Below are positions 1 to 13,856 of a stretch of 64,000 bases of DNA, piece after piece. Numbering within the stretch: position 1 is the stretch's first letter; each line of letters begins with the position of its first letter. The notes under the pieces are model-generated. The model saw only the letters and a list, made by a program, of their open reading frames with translations, did not search any database and was not told where the DNA came from. The position numbers and the translations under genes are program-made. Source of the stretch: Daphnia pulex (taxonomy: Eukaryota; Arthropoda; Branchiopoda; Diplostraca; Daphniidae). The stretch lies in NCBI RefSeq assembly GCF_021134715.1, contig NC_060028.1, positions 2,068,501 to 2,132,500 of the forward strand, read 5' to 3'.

Positions 1-3000
1 CTGCTGGCTGTGTATATGTAGGTTTGTGTTCGATGGGATTATTTACTCCAGTGTGCAAATAAAAGATAGTGTGGGTTGTGCTGCTGTGTCTGCTGCATGT
101 CTGCTGTTCACATCTTTTCTCTCTCATCCCCAGTGTATGTATAGGAAAATGGACGAACAATAAAAAATATTAAACCGAAATTCTCTGTATAGCTACATTT
201 TATATTAAATATAAATAAATATACTATGTATCGCCGTGGGCAATTCTATAGACGCTCGTCACACATGCATATGTATATAAAACGTAGATGTAGTGTCTCG
301 TTTTCCTGTGTGCAGCAGACTCTTGGCGATTATTATTATATTATAAATGCACCTACACCGCATGATAATATATTTTCAGACAACTCTATATCATGTACAT
401 ACATATATATATAATATCTATATTATCGTCAGCAGCAGCAGCAGCAGCAAGAAGCAAAAAGTCTCGCTCGGCCATCTCCGCAAACAGCCGAAAAGGAAAT
501 GAGAATGTCAAAGCCTTTTCCCCCTTTTCCACATATTTTTATTTTTATATTTTATTTTATTCCAGACGATCACCCACACGGCCGCTCCGCGAGAAAACGA
601 CAAAATATAACCGACGCCTTGATCTACTATATTTCTTGTATACGAATATAAAAGATTCTTTGCGAGCCTGTACAGCATAGCATCACCTATACAATATATG
701 CGGCGCAATTCCTATATACAAAAATGTATCGATAAACATTACAGCTATATAAAACTATTTGTATTAATGTCTATTTTAAGTATTTAATATATTTGACCTG
801 TGCTGATGGCTTTTGAAATGGCTTATTAACCAAGTCACCGTATTATATATACATTAACAGCAATAGCTATCTATACAATTTGATTGATTTACAATATCTA
901 TCGCATCACAAATCAATATATTAGACGCACAAACAAGGCCACCATATGTTTGTTTATTTTTTCAGCACCAAGGTTTCTTTCTCAAATATTTGATTCAATA
1001 CATTTCGGATATATATTTATTAGAAAATGAAAAATCAAAATCAATCAAAAGTTTTTCACGGAATCAAAAAAATAAATTTTTGTTTTTTAAAGGACTGCTA
1101 CTGCTGTTTGTGAAGCCGGCCTATATGCATACAACAGTCGGCGGGAATATCGCGTGCTCAACACGCAAAGGAGACGCTATAGCCAGGGCGACCAGTATAG
1201 GAGCAGCAGACCTTATATAGTACTACTATATACATGCGTCGGCCGCAGCTGTTCCAATAACAAGAGAACATCAAATTGGCGTGTCCGTGTGATATATATT
1301 ATATTGTAGTTATACAGGAGGGCCGGCCAGCCAGCAGCAGCGGCAGCAAACCGAAAGCACAGTGCGTGTTTTCGTATGTCTCTGCTGTTTGCTGCTGTCC
1401 GCAGGACTTCCTTCTCCTCCTCCCCTCTCTATATTTATTATAAATATATAAATTCCCGATCGAAGGAAAAAGGGCCTTTTGCAGTCGACGCGCCGCCATG
1501 TTGCTGGAGGAATTCAAGAAAAGAAAAGAAAAAAAAACACCCTCGGGCGAGCGCGGGCGCGCCATTATATTCAACGCGCCGAATAAGAAAAAATCCAAAA
1601 AGATTTCTTTTCTTTTGGAAATGTATGTGGAGTCATCTCATCAGTTAATGGACAGACACGGACGACACACGTTTCGCTCATTGGTTCGAGTGCTGCTGCT
1701 GCATGAACGTGAAAATAATAAAAAAAAGGAAAAATAAATCTAAGTTCAAGGAAAGAGAGTGTGTAGGCGGGAATCGCCAGAATATATAACACGCACACGC
1801 GGAGAGAGAAAAGAGATCAGAGAGTCCAACAACGAAATCAAATAAAATCAAGTACTCTCTGGTCTGGTTGCTGGCCTTGCTACGTTTCTTTTTCCCCTTT
1901 TACGTTACTTTGCTTGGCCAGCCCATGCACAGTTGCACACACACACACAACATCGACGCGGACGAATGATTTGACGCTCGAGTGCCGGCCGTCCATCATA
2001 TAGCCAGTGCTCTCGACGGGTTCATATTTACCCATTTACCGGTGCGAGGTCTGATTATTAGATCCAAAGTGTATTTGTATTTAAACCCGGGAAATTCAAA
2101 TCTACAGCTTTAGATAATATAGCAGGTGCTGTAATATAATAATATAGAAGGAATATATAAGGCCGTGCTATTATATGGAAGAAATCTGGCAGCAACGGGA
2201 AATCTTTTTGATTGGGCGGAGGAGCAGCAGCAGCAGAGCAGTTGAGTGAGTAGTATGGTGTCGGCCGTAACTCGTTGCTCTCGACTTTATGGCATTTGGC
2301 CTTCCCCCCCCCCTTTTTTTGGAGGGTGGTGGTTGGGAGGGGGTCTTTTGTCTTTATTTTACAGACATGCCCACATCACCAGGGAAATGCTGTCTATAGG
2401 GTGGGGCTCCACATCGTTTCTATACAGGAGAGAGAGGACTACCAACTGCCGGGGGGATCAAATAGGAATAAAATTTTCTCGTCATAAAACGGAACCGATA
2501 GTGGAGCACGGCCGCGACAGCTGCTGGCAGGCGTTCTATATATAAGGTGCCATCTTATATATAAAAGGCACACGGCAGCACAGCTTCTTCGTCTTTTATT
2601 TCCCATCGTTTTTTTCTTTTTATTCTCGACGCCCTTTTCTTCTCTCGAGATTTGCCATCACACACGCCGCCAACACTTATAGAGAGCCGGCACACACAAA
2701 TCCAGCAGGCGATAGATCCAGCATTCGCAGCATATATATCAGATGCTATGTCCCGCGGGCGGGAAAATTCGAACCCAATAACCATCAGCAGAGCCGGCAG
2801 ACAAGTCAAAAGGCTAACACATATATAATATAACTCCCTCTCTATTATACATTTCTTATATTATATTATAGACTCTCTCGTCTGTCACGGTTGTTAATTC
2901 TCCCTATATTAATTATATATAATAGCGCCTCTATTATACACTGGATTAAATCTTTAATCATCAGATTATCGTCAAACTATTACGGCTGCTGTACTGGATG

Positions 3001-4045
3001 CTGATGTCTGATGATGTGGTCTTCGTCGTGTATTAAATATACAAAAGATGGGCGAATTTAAGAAGGGATTTTCTTGTTTCACAACTTTGATTCGTCCGCT
3101 GGTGGCCATGCCTAGACCTAGACCGTATGTATATGTATGTAATAGGGGGTTAAGCCAGCTTAGTAGCTGACGCAAGGTACACATCTATAATAATAGTTTG
3201 TATAATATTATGCCATTCATCCAGGAGCTATTAACAATGAATGCGGCGACATGCTGGAATAAATATTCTGATTTCTTGCGAAACCCCAGCACCGCCCAAA
3301 CTCAGATAGTAGCCTATATTATACAATACATCAAAGTTTGGCAGCAGAGAATAAAATAATAATATAGGACTGTATATACTATATATAAATCTATATGTGA
3401 TGGCATCCCAGATTTTGGCTGCTGCCTTTTCGGTCTCACTGGCGCATCAAAGATTGGATATTATTATGTAGTCGTCTGATTGATGGATTCTTTCACGGCC
3501 CTGCTGCTTCAACAGCTGGCTATATATGCTGCCCTTCGACTGCTGTGTCTATCGATTTTTGGCTTTTTCTTTTAGATTTCTGTGGCCTCAATGTCTCTCT
3601 CGTCTTTATAATTTCATATTTAGATTTTGTCTGTCGAGTTCAGAAATTTGATTTTCATTTTTAAATGGGAACCGCGCGGGAAATTCAAACGACATCATTG
3701 GGGAGGGGGGCCATGTTGATTGAATGGCATCCGTCTATTTCATTCTGAATTTTTCTCCGCGCCCGGCCCTATTCAACACATATAATATAAGACAGCGCAG
3801 CATGAAAGAAGTGAATAAAGAAAGCGCTCGGTCTCTTATATAATGCAGAAGTAATGAAGGTAGGCTATATTCAAGGAGGAATAAGGCGCGTAAAAGGTCG
3901 TCGGCTATTAGACTGCTGCGCTACTGCCATTTGTTCTTCGCTTCTCAAACAGCATATTCGCGCACCGCCGCCGTGTTAACGACGTGTATATAATATATAG
4001 GAGAACCCCCACCGAAGATTGGACGATATATATATGGGACATCAT
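1..4045. other. Non-coding, microsatellite-rich stretch (probable receptor intron)
   Basis: No credible coding exon is visible on either strand. The sequence is AT-rich with many TATATA tracts, short CAG/CTG bursts (for example six CAG units near 430-447), homopolymers and a C-run near 2306. It lies downstream (minus strand) of the dopamine receptor splice donor at 39810, so it could be intron of that gene; this is inference because no later exon was found. The open frames here have no recognisable domain and a composition typical of low-complexity DNA. Confidence 0.6.
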
Positions 4046-5004
4046 ATACAGCCCAAGGTTCTCATCTCTCAGAGGAAAGCTGATCTCGGCGTGCGTGACC
4101 TCCAAGGTCGTTTGGCCCCCTCCACTACTGGCTCTCTCCCAGTCTAGCCTCATCTGGAACGCCTTCATCCGCTACCTGTCCAAGACGAAGCGGCTGTGCA
4201 GCAACGCGAGCCCCGTTTTCAGAACCATCCAGGAACATACCCCCATGCCCAACGCAGGGCTCGGAAGGCTTCCTTCCGCTTTGCCTCTGTCTCTCGCTGG
4301 GGTCTAGGCACCCTCGGCAGTTGCCGCGCTGGCTCCTGATTCGCAGACCGGTGCTGCTCATCTAGGCTGCCGGCGCCCAGCCTCTAGCCGAAAACTCTCT
4401 GTTTCTTAAATCTGCCCATCTCGCGAATCTCTCAGCCCCACAGTCTTGTTTAACCACAGGCTCTGGTTGTTTCCGCGTTTGTGTGCTCCTCCCTAATTCG
4501 TTTGCTCCTTTCGTTTAACCACAGGCTCTGGTTGTTCCGCGTTTGTGTGCTCCTCCCTAATTCGTAGCTCCTCGCAACTTTACCGCCTCACTCCTATAAA
4601 CGGAGGCGCTGGGCGGCAAATAGTGTCGAGTTGTGCGCTTTCCCCCAGCAAACGGGGTGGCGCCGGCATCCGACCTAGGTCTCGGCTACACCCGGTGCCC
4701 ACATCTATAAACGGTGGCGTCTGGCGCCGGGGCTGTTCGGGCTAGGGAGAGGGGGGGGCCAAGCTGGTCCTCTTTCTCTTTCTGCCCGTTTTACAACAGT
4801 AGCTTGCGGCCGTTGCTTTCCCCTTTAGTTTTGTGCCTCAGGTCTGTTTTCCAAATTTTTTTTGACAAGCTTTTACTGCCCTCTTTTCCTTCTCTCTCTG
4901 TATACTCCCTAACTGTGATATCACTCCGTCTCGCTAATACACTGGGCCATACTCGGTCACCGAGTCCATGCCCTTTTATATATAAAAAAAAAAAAAAAAT
5001 ACAG
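4046..5004 (+). mobile_element. 5'-truncated, poly(A)-tailed LINE-like retroposon with target-site duplication
   Basis: A GC-richer, C/T-biased segment interrupts the AT-rich background. It ends in a run of 16 A (4984-4999) and is flanked by the direct repeat ATACAG at 4046-4051 and 4999-5004, the structure expected after target-primed reverse transcription. The first frame inside reads PKVLISQRKADLGVRDL; the LGVRDL part resembles a stretch common near the C-terminus of LINE reverse transcriptases, but this is weak and the frame is soon broken. A 15-bp hairpin, ACTCGGT-C-ACCGAGT, sits at 4951-4965 just before the tail. Inside are a 65-bp tandem duplication (4448-4577) and a repeated TATAAACGG motif near 4594 and 4705. 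The duplication is only 6 bp, part of it next to the A-run, so the retroposon call is likely but not certain. Confidence 0.55.
4448..4577 (+). repeat. Tandem duplication, 65-bp unit, two copies
   Basis: Two nearly identical copies begin at 4448 and 4513. Both contain the string TTTAACCACAGGCTCTGGTT followed by a GTTTGTGTGCTCCTCCCTAA block. The second copy has one T fewer in the middle. It lies within the LINE-like segment, where short tandem repeats in the 3' untranslated region are common. Confidence 0.85.
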
Positions 5005-5273
5005 ACACAACAGCGGCAGCACCGCAAAACCCTGACTGCGCTAGACATGAAAAGCCAACGCCAAAAGGTATATCTTATATTATTTTATATATCAGAGATA
5101 TAATATTTAATATAACTAAAAAATATATAAAAGGCGATGTGGGCACCACAGCTGATGTGGATATATTTGCGCCGGCCAACCAAATATAAAGAATGCCCAT
5201 ATAACACTGGGTTAATATATACCTATCTATGATTAAGTTTTGAATTCATTATAACTCTCAAACGCTCTCAAAG

Positions 5274-5400
5274 AACTGGTCGACTGTTGATAGCGACCCC
5301 AATGACTGATGCTGGCGTGTCTATATAGTACTGTATGATGTGAGAGTTGAATCTAATCATCATATCTCTGCGACGAGGGGGTCATTGAAGTCGACCAGTT
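5274..5400. repeat. Inverted repeat with 12-bp perfect arms
   Basis: AACTGGTCGACT at 5274-5285 is matched by its reverse complement AGTCGACCAGTT at 5389-5400. Partial complementarity continues inward: a GACCCC block after the left arm faces a GGGGTC block before the right arm. The loop is about 103 bp. It may be a decayed foldback element or chance structure. Confidence 0.7.
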
Positions 5401-8400
5401 GCGCACAGCATGCACTTTTTCTATATATACACAAACATATATGAGCCAAATTGTGTCTATATGATAACATAACCCTTTGTGCTGTTGCTGCTCATTAAAT
5501 CAGACGCAGCAATCGAGTATGAAGCTCTGATGTGTTTTCACATGCTGCTATGAGTTCAATATGTACATGTACAACTATAACAATATGTATACATTGTACA
5601 TATTATGTCAAAGTCAAGCGGATATAATATTTAAACTATACGCCCGGCTGCTGCCTAATCATTTTGGCTTGCATATTATGCTGCTGTGCGGTGGCCATTC
5701 CGTTTCAATTTGTGCATATGTGGATTGATCATCTCTCCTTCATTGATTCGCTGAAAGAGGAGGGGGGGGGTAGAGAGATAGCGGTCTTCTATATAGCCAC
5801 ACACTCGATTTATATCTGTAAAAAAGAAAGTTAGTGCTGGGAAAGAAAAAAGAGCAGGAGGCAAAGTGAATCTATATATATAAAAAAGGTCGTCCAGCAC
5901 ACGAATTTCCAGCCGGCTGAGTGTCTATAGATGGAAAAAGCTAGGAGAATTTTTTTCAGAGAAAACCCCTTTCCTTTTTTTGCTGGGGGTGGAGAGGTCG
6001 GTCGTGCTGAGTGACACGGTGCGCTGATGTGAGGGAGGTGCCGCACGGCTTAGATTTGCCAGGACGACATTTGCTGGATCCCCCCCATTTGTCCAGAGAG
6101 CTTTGGCGTCCTCTTGGCTGGATCGAAGCCAAAGGCCGCGCTTCGCTCTCTATACGCTGCTGGACCGTCGGTTTTTAAAATTCTTTCTTTTCTTTTAAAT
6201 TTATATATTCTATACCAGCACTGGCCGCTCGCGTGTGCACTCCATCTCTCTCTCCCAATCGTTTATTTGTTTTTCTTATAAAAGAAATCAAATCAAATAA
6301 GCCGAGAAACTGATAAAAATAAAAAGGAAATCTTTGAATGCGATCGAAACAAAACAAAAACCCGCAGCAGCAGCATGCACACACAACCTCTCCAATAATC
6401 AAAATTGAGCTGCCGAGATATATATTGGCTATACCTATATTGTTCGTCCTATAATATTGAGCTGGATACATATATCGAATCTATATAGCCTATTATTCCA
6501 TCGATAAAATTCCACCCATATATCGGAACTATAATAAAATCTCCTTTTTTCCCCGTTTGTGTCGTGGTGGAGTTTCTCTTCCGCCACCCGAGGGATGTAT
6601 CAAAATGATTGAATCAATCAAATAACCTGATTCTCTTTTCTCCGAAATGATATATAATGATTTGTCTGCGATGCTGCTGCTGATGCCGCGTTCGGAATGC
6701 TCGAAAACGATGGGAGGAAAAAAATCAGCTTTTTTTTTTGTTTTTTAATTAAAAAAGTTCTAGATCACAAAAAAAGGAGAATCTAAAAATTGCACCGCCG
6801 ATATAGATATAGAGAAATGGCGCGCATACCGCAAGCAACCCGCGCGGGTTATAGCCTATATAATATGACGCGGTCCGGTCGATATTGCGTCATTTATGTA
6901 TAATAGTGCGCGCATCAGCAGCAGCAGCACTGATGCATGAATAAAAATCAACACCGTGTCATAGATATATATACTCTGCCGTGTATATCCAATATTAGTT
7001 TGTCACGTCTCGGCGTTGGTTATTTGATCATGGAAAATCAAAAATTCATTATTCTTATTTTTTCTCTCTCTCTGCTCGATATATTATTAGCCATTTTTGA
7101 ATGGGTAAAGCTCAGCAACACGCTTCTATATAAAATATGTATATCATTTTTATGGAGATTTATTTTTTTTTTTTGCTTTGGGGGTTGCATGGGGGCGACA
7201 TCGGGCCGCGACAGCATCGGTCGAGTGTCAAATAAGAAGCGACAGATTCCTATTAAACATGTATGAGTTTGTTGGAATTGACATTTTTCTACACATTTGG
7301 CCACACCGTCTATAACAAATCTGTACGAGGAGCCTTGAGGCTATATAATAGAGGATGGGAGGGAAATATTAAAAAAAAAGGAAAAGAATAATGCTTTATT
7401 CACTGAATTGGAAATGTATTTTATATTATGTGAGCGCACCCGCGCGGGAGAGAGAGAATGCCTCAGACGGCGGATAACTGTAAGCAGATTGTCGGTGTCA
7501 CCATCTTCTTCTTAACATTTTTTTTTTCATAGGAAATCGGCCGGTGATGTGACGGAGCGGGAATTTCAAATGTCAAATATTTCACCAGAGAACAAAAGTC
7601 TATTATCTAATTCCATTGCGCACGCAAATCAGCAGACGTGTGGGCGACTATATAATATTATGCTACTAATTTATATATATAGGATATATACAGGCCTATA
7701 TATAATAGATGAAATATCATTTGAATCCACGCGTCTATATAATAGATTATATAGTTCGTCGAACGGAGCTTTTTGCCATAAAATATAGGATGATATAGGC
7801 CTATATGCATTTATTTTTCCTTCCCACCCACTCACAGTTCCATTCATATAAAAGAAAATGATAAATAATATATATAAGCTCTCCTATTAATTTATAATAA
7901 TCTATTATTTTTTCTAATACATTTTTTCCAGGTCGATATTATAAATAAGGAAGAAGATTTTGCGATATGGATGTCTATATTATCATTATGACCGCAAACA
8001 GTCAACCGGTACACACCGCGGAATTATACACAGATTACGTATATTATGTGTCATCTGTTTTCATTGAATATTAACCTCGGCAGCTCTATAATAATAATAC
8101 CCTTGAGAGATATATATATTTAAAGGCTCTTATATAAATCTAATGGTTAATGATATAGGAGCGCATATACCACAAAAAAACAGGGGGGCTTTTTATAATA
8201 ATATATTTGATTTTTCTTTTGTGCATTAATATATAATAACAGCGCAGGGGGCTCTGATTGCGTCAGAGAATAATTAGCCGCGTGTATAAATAATATACAT
8301 CTAAAGCATTTGCTGTGTATGTAGGCTATCCCCTGATGAAAAGGTCATACTTTTTTGTGAGCGCGTTGTAGCTTTGGCGATTCATTCGATTTCCGTTCTC

Positions 8401-11400
8401 TTATATATCCGCCCATTTTTTTGTGTTTGTGTTCGCCCCTCCGTGGTAATGGCCCGACGATCTCGACATGCGAGAAACTATACACAGCAGCAGCAGAGAG
8501 CAGAGAGCAAACTTATACACACACACATATATAAGTGTGTCGATCCATCATCCGTTCAGAGCTCATCCTCTTCTGTTAAATATAAACACGCGAAAAAAGG
8601 ACGAAGGCTATGTGTGTGTAACTAATGTAGCGAGGTCTCATTCCTTTTTTCTTTTTTTGCCCCAGCATATATACATCCCGGATGTACACCAGTAGCATAG
8701 TTGTCTCCTTTCGGTATATATATACGTAATATAAGGAGGTCGGTTATATTGCCTGGGGTCTCCAGAGAGAGAGAGATATATAAGAATGTAAGAAAAGAAA
8801 AGAGACTAGTGCCCTGCATTATGTAGAGGGTATTCAACTGACGGTTGCAAAAGTGTATGAATGTATGATGGAGCGAAAAGTTGTATATGGCCACGCGCCT
8901 ATAGCTAAATATTATATAGGAGTTATAACTTATTCTTTTTTTTTTTTTTTTGCCTTTGTATCTGCGACTGGCATTGCTGTACACATTTCTAAGCAAAAGA
9001 ACAAACGCGCAATTCGTTATTGGATTGTAAATTTTGACGTCATCCTGATCCGTGCACCAGCAGAATATTCTATATGATACGATTTTCTCTCTTCTTTTTT
9101 TATACATCACATTATATCCCTAAACAGTGCATGGGTCTGAAATAAAATAAAAAATTGAAATGAATTTCGACTTATGTATATATGTCTGGAATTGAGATGT
9201 TAAACTTTTTTGCCAAAAAAATTATGGATTACGATAAAAAAAGAAAAAGGTCTTGGAATATATTCCCCAGCAATTGGTCGAATAAATAAATCTATAGGCT
9301 AATATTATAATATTATTATTTCCTTGAGAATAAGTCGTCCAGCGCTCAACATAGTACTATACATTGTCAGAGTATTACATATAGAGGTGAGCTGCGTGCT
9401 ATATACATATCGTACATACATAAATGTCTAGGAATCAATAGACGATGCTGCGAGATGAACACATGCACACAGCACCAAGCAGCAGCAGCGCACAGACAGA
9501 CAGACAGGAAAAGAAGAAGGGAGAATATACACACTGTATAGCCCCGTTGCTGCTGTCGGATAAAAGGAGGAAGCGAATAGAAAAAGTCTCCGCGACCCAA
9601 CCATCATAGCATCAGCAGCATCAGGAGAGAGCAGCAAGAGGCTCAACGGGTCACAATGGATGTGTCACGAGGCACGGAGACGAGCATAGAGCGCGACGTC
9701 GTCGTCGTCGAACGGAAAGAAGCCGAAAAAGGGAAAAGGAGATGATGATGATTATGAGCCCAAAAGAGAGACGAAAAAAAGGGAAAAAACTAAATGACAT
9801 CATAGCCGCCAGCAGAAGCAGTCTAACCTCTTATAATAAGCGAACCTCTATAGATATTACTCCTTAACATCTGCATCAAGGAATGAGCAGCAGAGAAGAA
9901 GAAGAGCACGCTATATAATAGCCGGCCGCTTCTTCTATTTCTTTTCTCTATAGATATGGCAACTCATTAAATACGGCCGACCGCCCATCTCTCTCTCTCT
10001 CCTGTGATGCCAGCATAGATGTATAGATAGAAAAGTCGTTTGAGAGAGGGGGAATGAGAGACCGCGCCCAGCAGCAGCAGCAGTAGCCAGAATTGAGCAC
10101 AGAATAATGTCCCGCTGCTGCTGCCGTGATGTGATGTGGGAGAAACTCTCTCGGAAACGGAGCGTAGAGCTGAGAAGAATGTTCACTCGCTCCGTTTGGT
10201 CCCTCATCTGCTTTTCCCCATCTATACAGAGTATAGACAGCAGAAAGGGGTTGGGGGGGGAGAGACGACCGACGCTAATCGATATATATATATAGTCCAT
10301 ATTATAATGTGCGTGTACTGTGTGTGCTTGTGTATATACGCATAAACGTGATTATATATAATATATCAGCTGCACGGCTATATCTCTGTATACAACACGG
10401 CCGTCAGCTCTTGTATATGGGTGACACTTTTAAATACACGCGGCTTTGATTGGTTTTAATATAATTCGATGAGAATTAAATTATGATTTGTTTTAAATTT
10501 CAGGTATAATTCAAAGTTGTTTCAGTTTTACAGACTTGACGCTAATTGTATTCTACGTAAAAGATGATATGGCGATCGAAATGGAGTAATATAACAGCAG
10601 CAGGAGGGCGGGGGGGGATACATTTGAGGCCGTGATTTGGGCGCGGATCCCAGGAGTAGCAGCCGAAACTTGGCGATTAATCTGAACTTATGGCCTACAG
10701 CAGTTGAGCCAGCACACAGCAGCACAGCACATATCTACATATATACACACATCAACGTCGGAAGGGCAATACCCCCGCGCACCCCTCCCTGTGTAATATT
10801 GGCGAATTTATACGCAAGGATTAACAAAGTTTTGGCGTGCCGCATATAGCAATAAACAGCACACACAACACAATATCCATCAGCATCCATCTATGATACC
10901 GTTTAGGCTACACAGAGGCTATATAGGCTATATATACCGTGCGGAAATAATATAGAATATACCCGCGCGTGACGGCTTTCTGCATGCATTCTGCCTATAT
11001 AGGCTACATCACTGCTGATGCTGCCGGAGAAAATCCAATAGATAAGAAACTTTTTCCACTACGCGGCAAATTCAAAAAAAAGAACCACAAATTTTCAACC
11101 ACTTTTTTTTATTAATATTAGATTATTTTCAAGAAATACGTGTAGGGATTTTCTATAGCGAATTACGTAAGCGCCTTGTATAATGCGCAAAGCATATATT
11201 ATCCTGTACTATCGAGAGATTTTTTATTTTTTGAAAGGGAAAAATCGATGGCAGCATAATGAGAGCGAACGCTTCAAAAAACATGACGTAGGTCTCATAT
11301 ATATACGTACATATTTTAACATCTATCTCTCTCCTCGATCTTACAGTGCACTGTATGAGCTGGTAGTACAGTAGGTACTCACAATGCTGAGCAACTCAAT

Positions 11401-13839
11401 GAAGTAAAAAGAGCCTTTTTTTCTCATTTTTCTCGCGTATAATGAAATTTGACTTATTGCCCACGACCCAGCAGCATATAAAGCATCTATAACTATAATA
11501 TTCCACCTATATACCTATAACCTGTAATACAGGCTAAATGTTGATATAGTCTCATTATATAATAGGTCTATTCCATCATATAACCGTCAACACCAGTTTC
11601 TCCCCCATTTTTTCCCTTTCGTTATAAATGGACTTGTGCTGGCCTCTTCATTTTCCTCCACCCTTTTATCTTTCATGATTTAAATATCTAACATAATATA
11701 GAAAAAATGGATGTTGCTGTGGGCCCTCCTATATAGGGCCTACTATCTATAGAGCTTCACATCATGTCGGCTCCGCCAATTCCCGCTGTGGCTCTCTGCT
11801 GGGATGAATTGCGCAATAATCAATATATGATGGAAGGTATATAGAGATACTATAACCATACACGGCACATCAGCACACAGCAGCAGCAGCACAGCAGGGA
11901 AGAATGTCATAGCATATAGAAGGGGGATCCTTGATTGAAAAACCGCACAAAGGGCGCCCTTTTGATATATTTTTTTACTTTCTTTAAAGATGAGAGAGAA
12001 GAGATATGAAAATAAAGAAAGGAAAAAAATACTTGATTAACGCATATTGATGTGGAAAAGGTCAACCTGCGATTTTTCGGCCCCCCCCCACTCCTTTTTC
12101 CATGATTTCCTTTTTGATATATCGTTATTGTGTGCTGCTGTGCTGTGATGTGGGGTCATTATTATCAGACGAGGAGCCGCGATGTAGAACAAATCGAACA
12201 TTCCAATCGATCTACTATTATACATATGAATATGCAGCATTTTTATTTAGTTATATGATTATGATTTCGTGTGTGGCTTATATTGTCATCGCTCAATCGG
12301 CTTTGTTGATTTATACTATATATATTCCCCACAGTGCAGTGCTGCGGTGGAAGGACCGGCAGCAAGCGGCAGCAATCAATCACAATCATCAAGTTTTATA
12401 ATTCGTGTAGGCCATAGGCCATCAGCATATAGCACAGCAGCAAAGAAAAGATGGCACAGAATCAAGCCCGAAAAGAAAAAAAGAATATAAAATATATATA
12501 TCGATAATAATAATAATAATAATAGCTAATATAAAAAGACGTATTATATATATTATATGGTATTATATAGATCGACCCATCATAAATATATAAGCAGGCG
12601 TCCGTGGGGATATGCGGAGGACTACCTTCTGCTGCCTAAATAATATTAAATATACATCGCATCATATTATTATTATTATAGAACTGCATGCTGCAGACAG
12701 CAATAATAATAATATATATAAGACAGTCTCAAATGAGGAGTTTCCGGCATACCATAGCACAGCAGCATATATAGCATAGCATCATGCGCTGCAGCCAACA
12801 AATGGTCCCGCAGCCAATGCGCGGTGTTAGATTATTATTACATTGCCAGACTTTGAGAGCAAAGTGGCGGATCGCTATTATATATATGCTATTGCCCGAG
12901 GGGCAAATTGCTGAAGTATGTATACAAGGCCTCTCTCTATATATCTATATTGATGTGCGGATTCTATTTTAATATCTATGCAAAAATGTGGGCAGCAGCT
13001 ATTTTATCAAAATAATACATCATGGCGCAAAACATCTGCTGCTGCCACCGCGCATAACATAATCAAATATATATAGTATTAGCCCAAAATTAATATATAT
13101 ATATGCCTAGAATTATACATAAATCTAAGCCCTGGAGGCTTTTTTCTCCATGTCTAACATCATTTATTAATTTTTTTTTTCTTTTTTCTTTAAATTTGAT
13201 TGTTTTCGAATTAAAACGCCGCCAGGGCGCGGTAATGCTACACCCAATCAGCTGATGGAAATTCGATCGTTCCCGACGACGTCATCACAGAGCAGCAGCA
13301 GCCCATCACCAAAGCCAAACACAAACTCCTGATGTGCTGAAAGCCGAGTGCTGATGTGCTCCTGATCCGATCTCGAACGTGATGATCCAAACAAGAGCAT
13401 CAGCACAGCAGCAGCAAGAATAGAAGGCGCTATATAACACAGCAGAGAGCGCTCCATTATTATATAAAGGCAGCAGCAGCACCATCATCTCTATATCAAA
13501 TCTATACAGCAGCATCTGCTGCTGCCTATATATGGGGTGCTATTAGGTTCTAAGACATCACCTTTTTATGTACCTATATAGTGTCAAATGCTTGCTTCTG
13601 CTGCTGCTGCTTTCCGGCCGTGCTGTTTGTGTCTGTGTTTGCGGATCTTAATGCTGTGCTACACACATGTACATAAATGTCGTCGGCCCACTCCAAATAA
13701 TATACGCGCTCATCTATACATGTAACACGGAATAACACTTTGGCCGATGTCAAAGCTTTCTGCTGCTGCTGCTGGTCCTTGTAGGCTATATTATTGCTAT
13801 AGTGCTGTTTGCTGCTGAGACCTTCACACCTGTCGCTGA

Positions 13840-13856
13840 CCCCCCCCCCCCCCCCC
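13840..13856 (+). repeat. Poly(C) run of 17
   Basis: Seventeen consecutive C bases. It is one of the longest homopolymers in the window and a G-quadruplex/i-motif candidate on the opposite strands. Its length in an assembly may be unreliable. Confidence 0.9.

Noticed and set aside
430..448. CAG-rich arrays as a CRISPR-like array or poly-Gln exons
   Set aside because: Units are 3 bp without spacers, in both orientations, and never sit in a supported frame.
8622..9110. 162-codon open frame on the minus strand
   Set aside because: Includes the translated T-run at 8936-8951 as poly-Lys and TATATA tracts; low complexity, no family.
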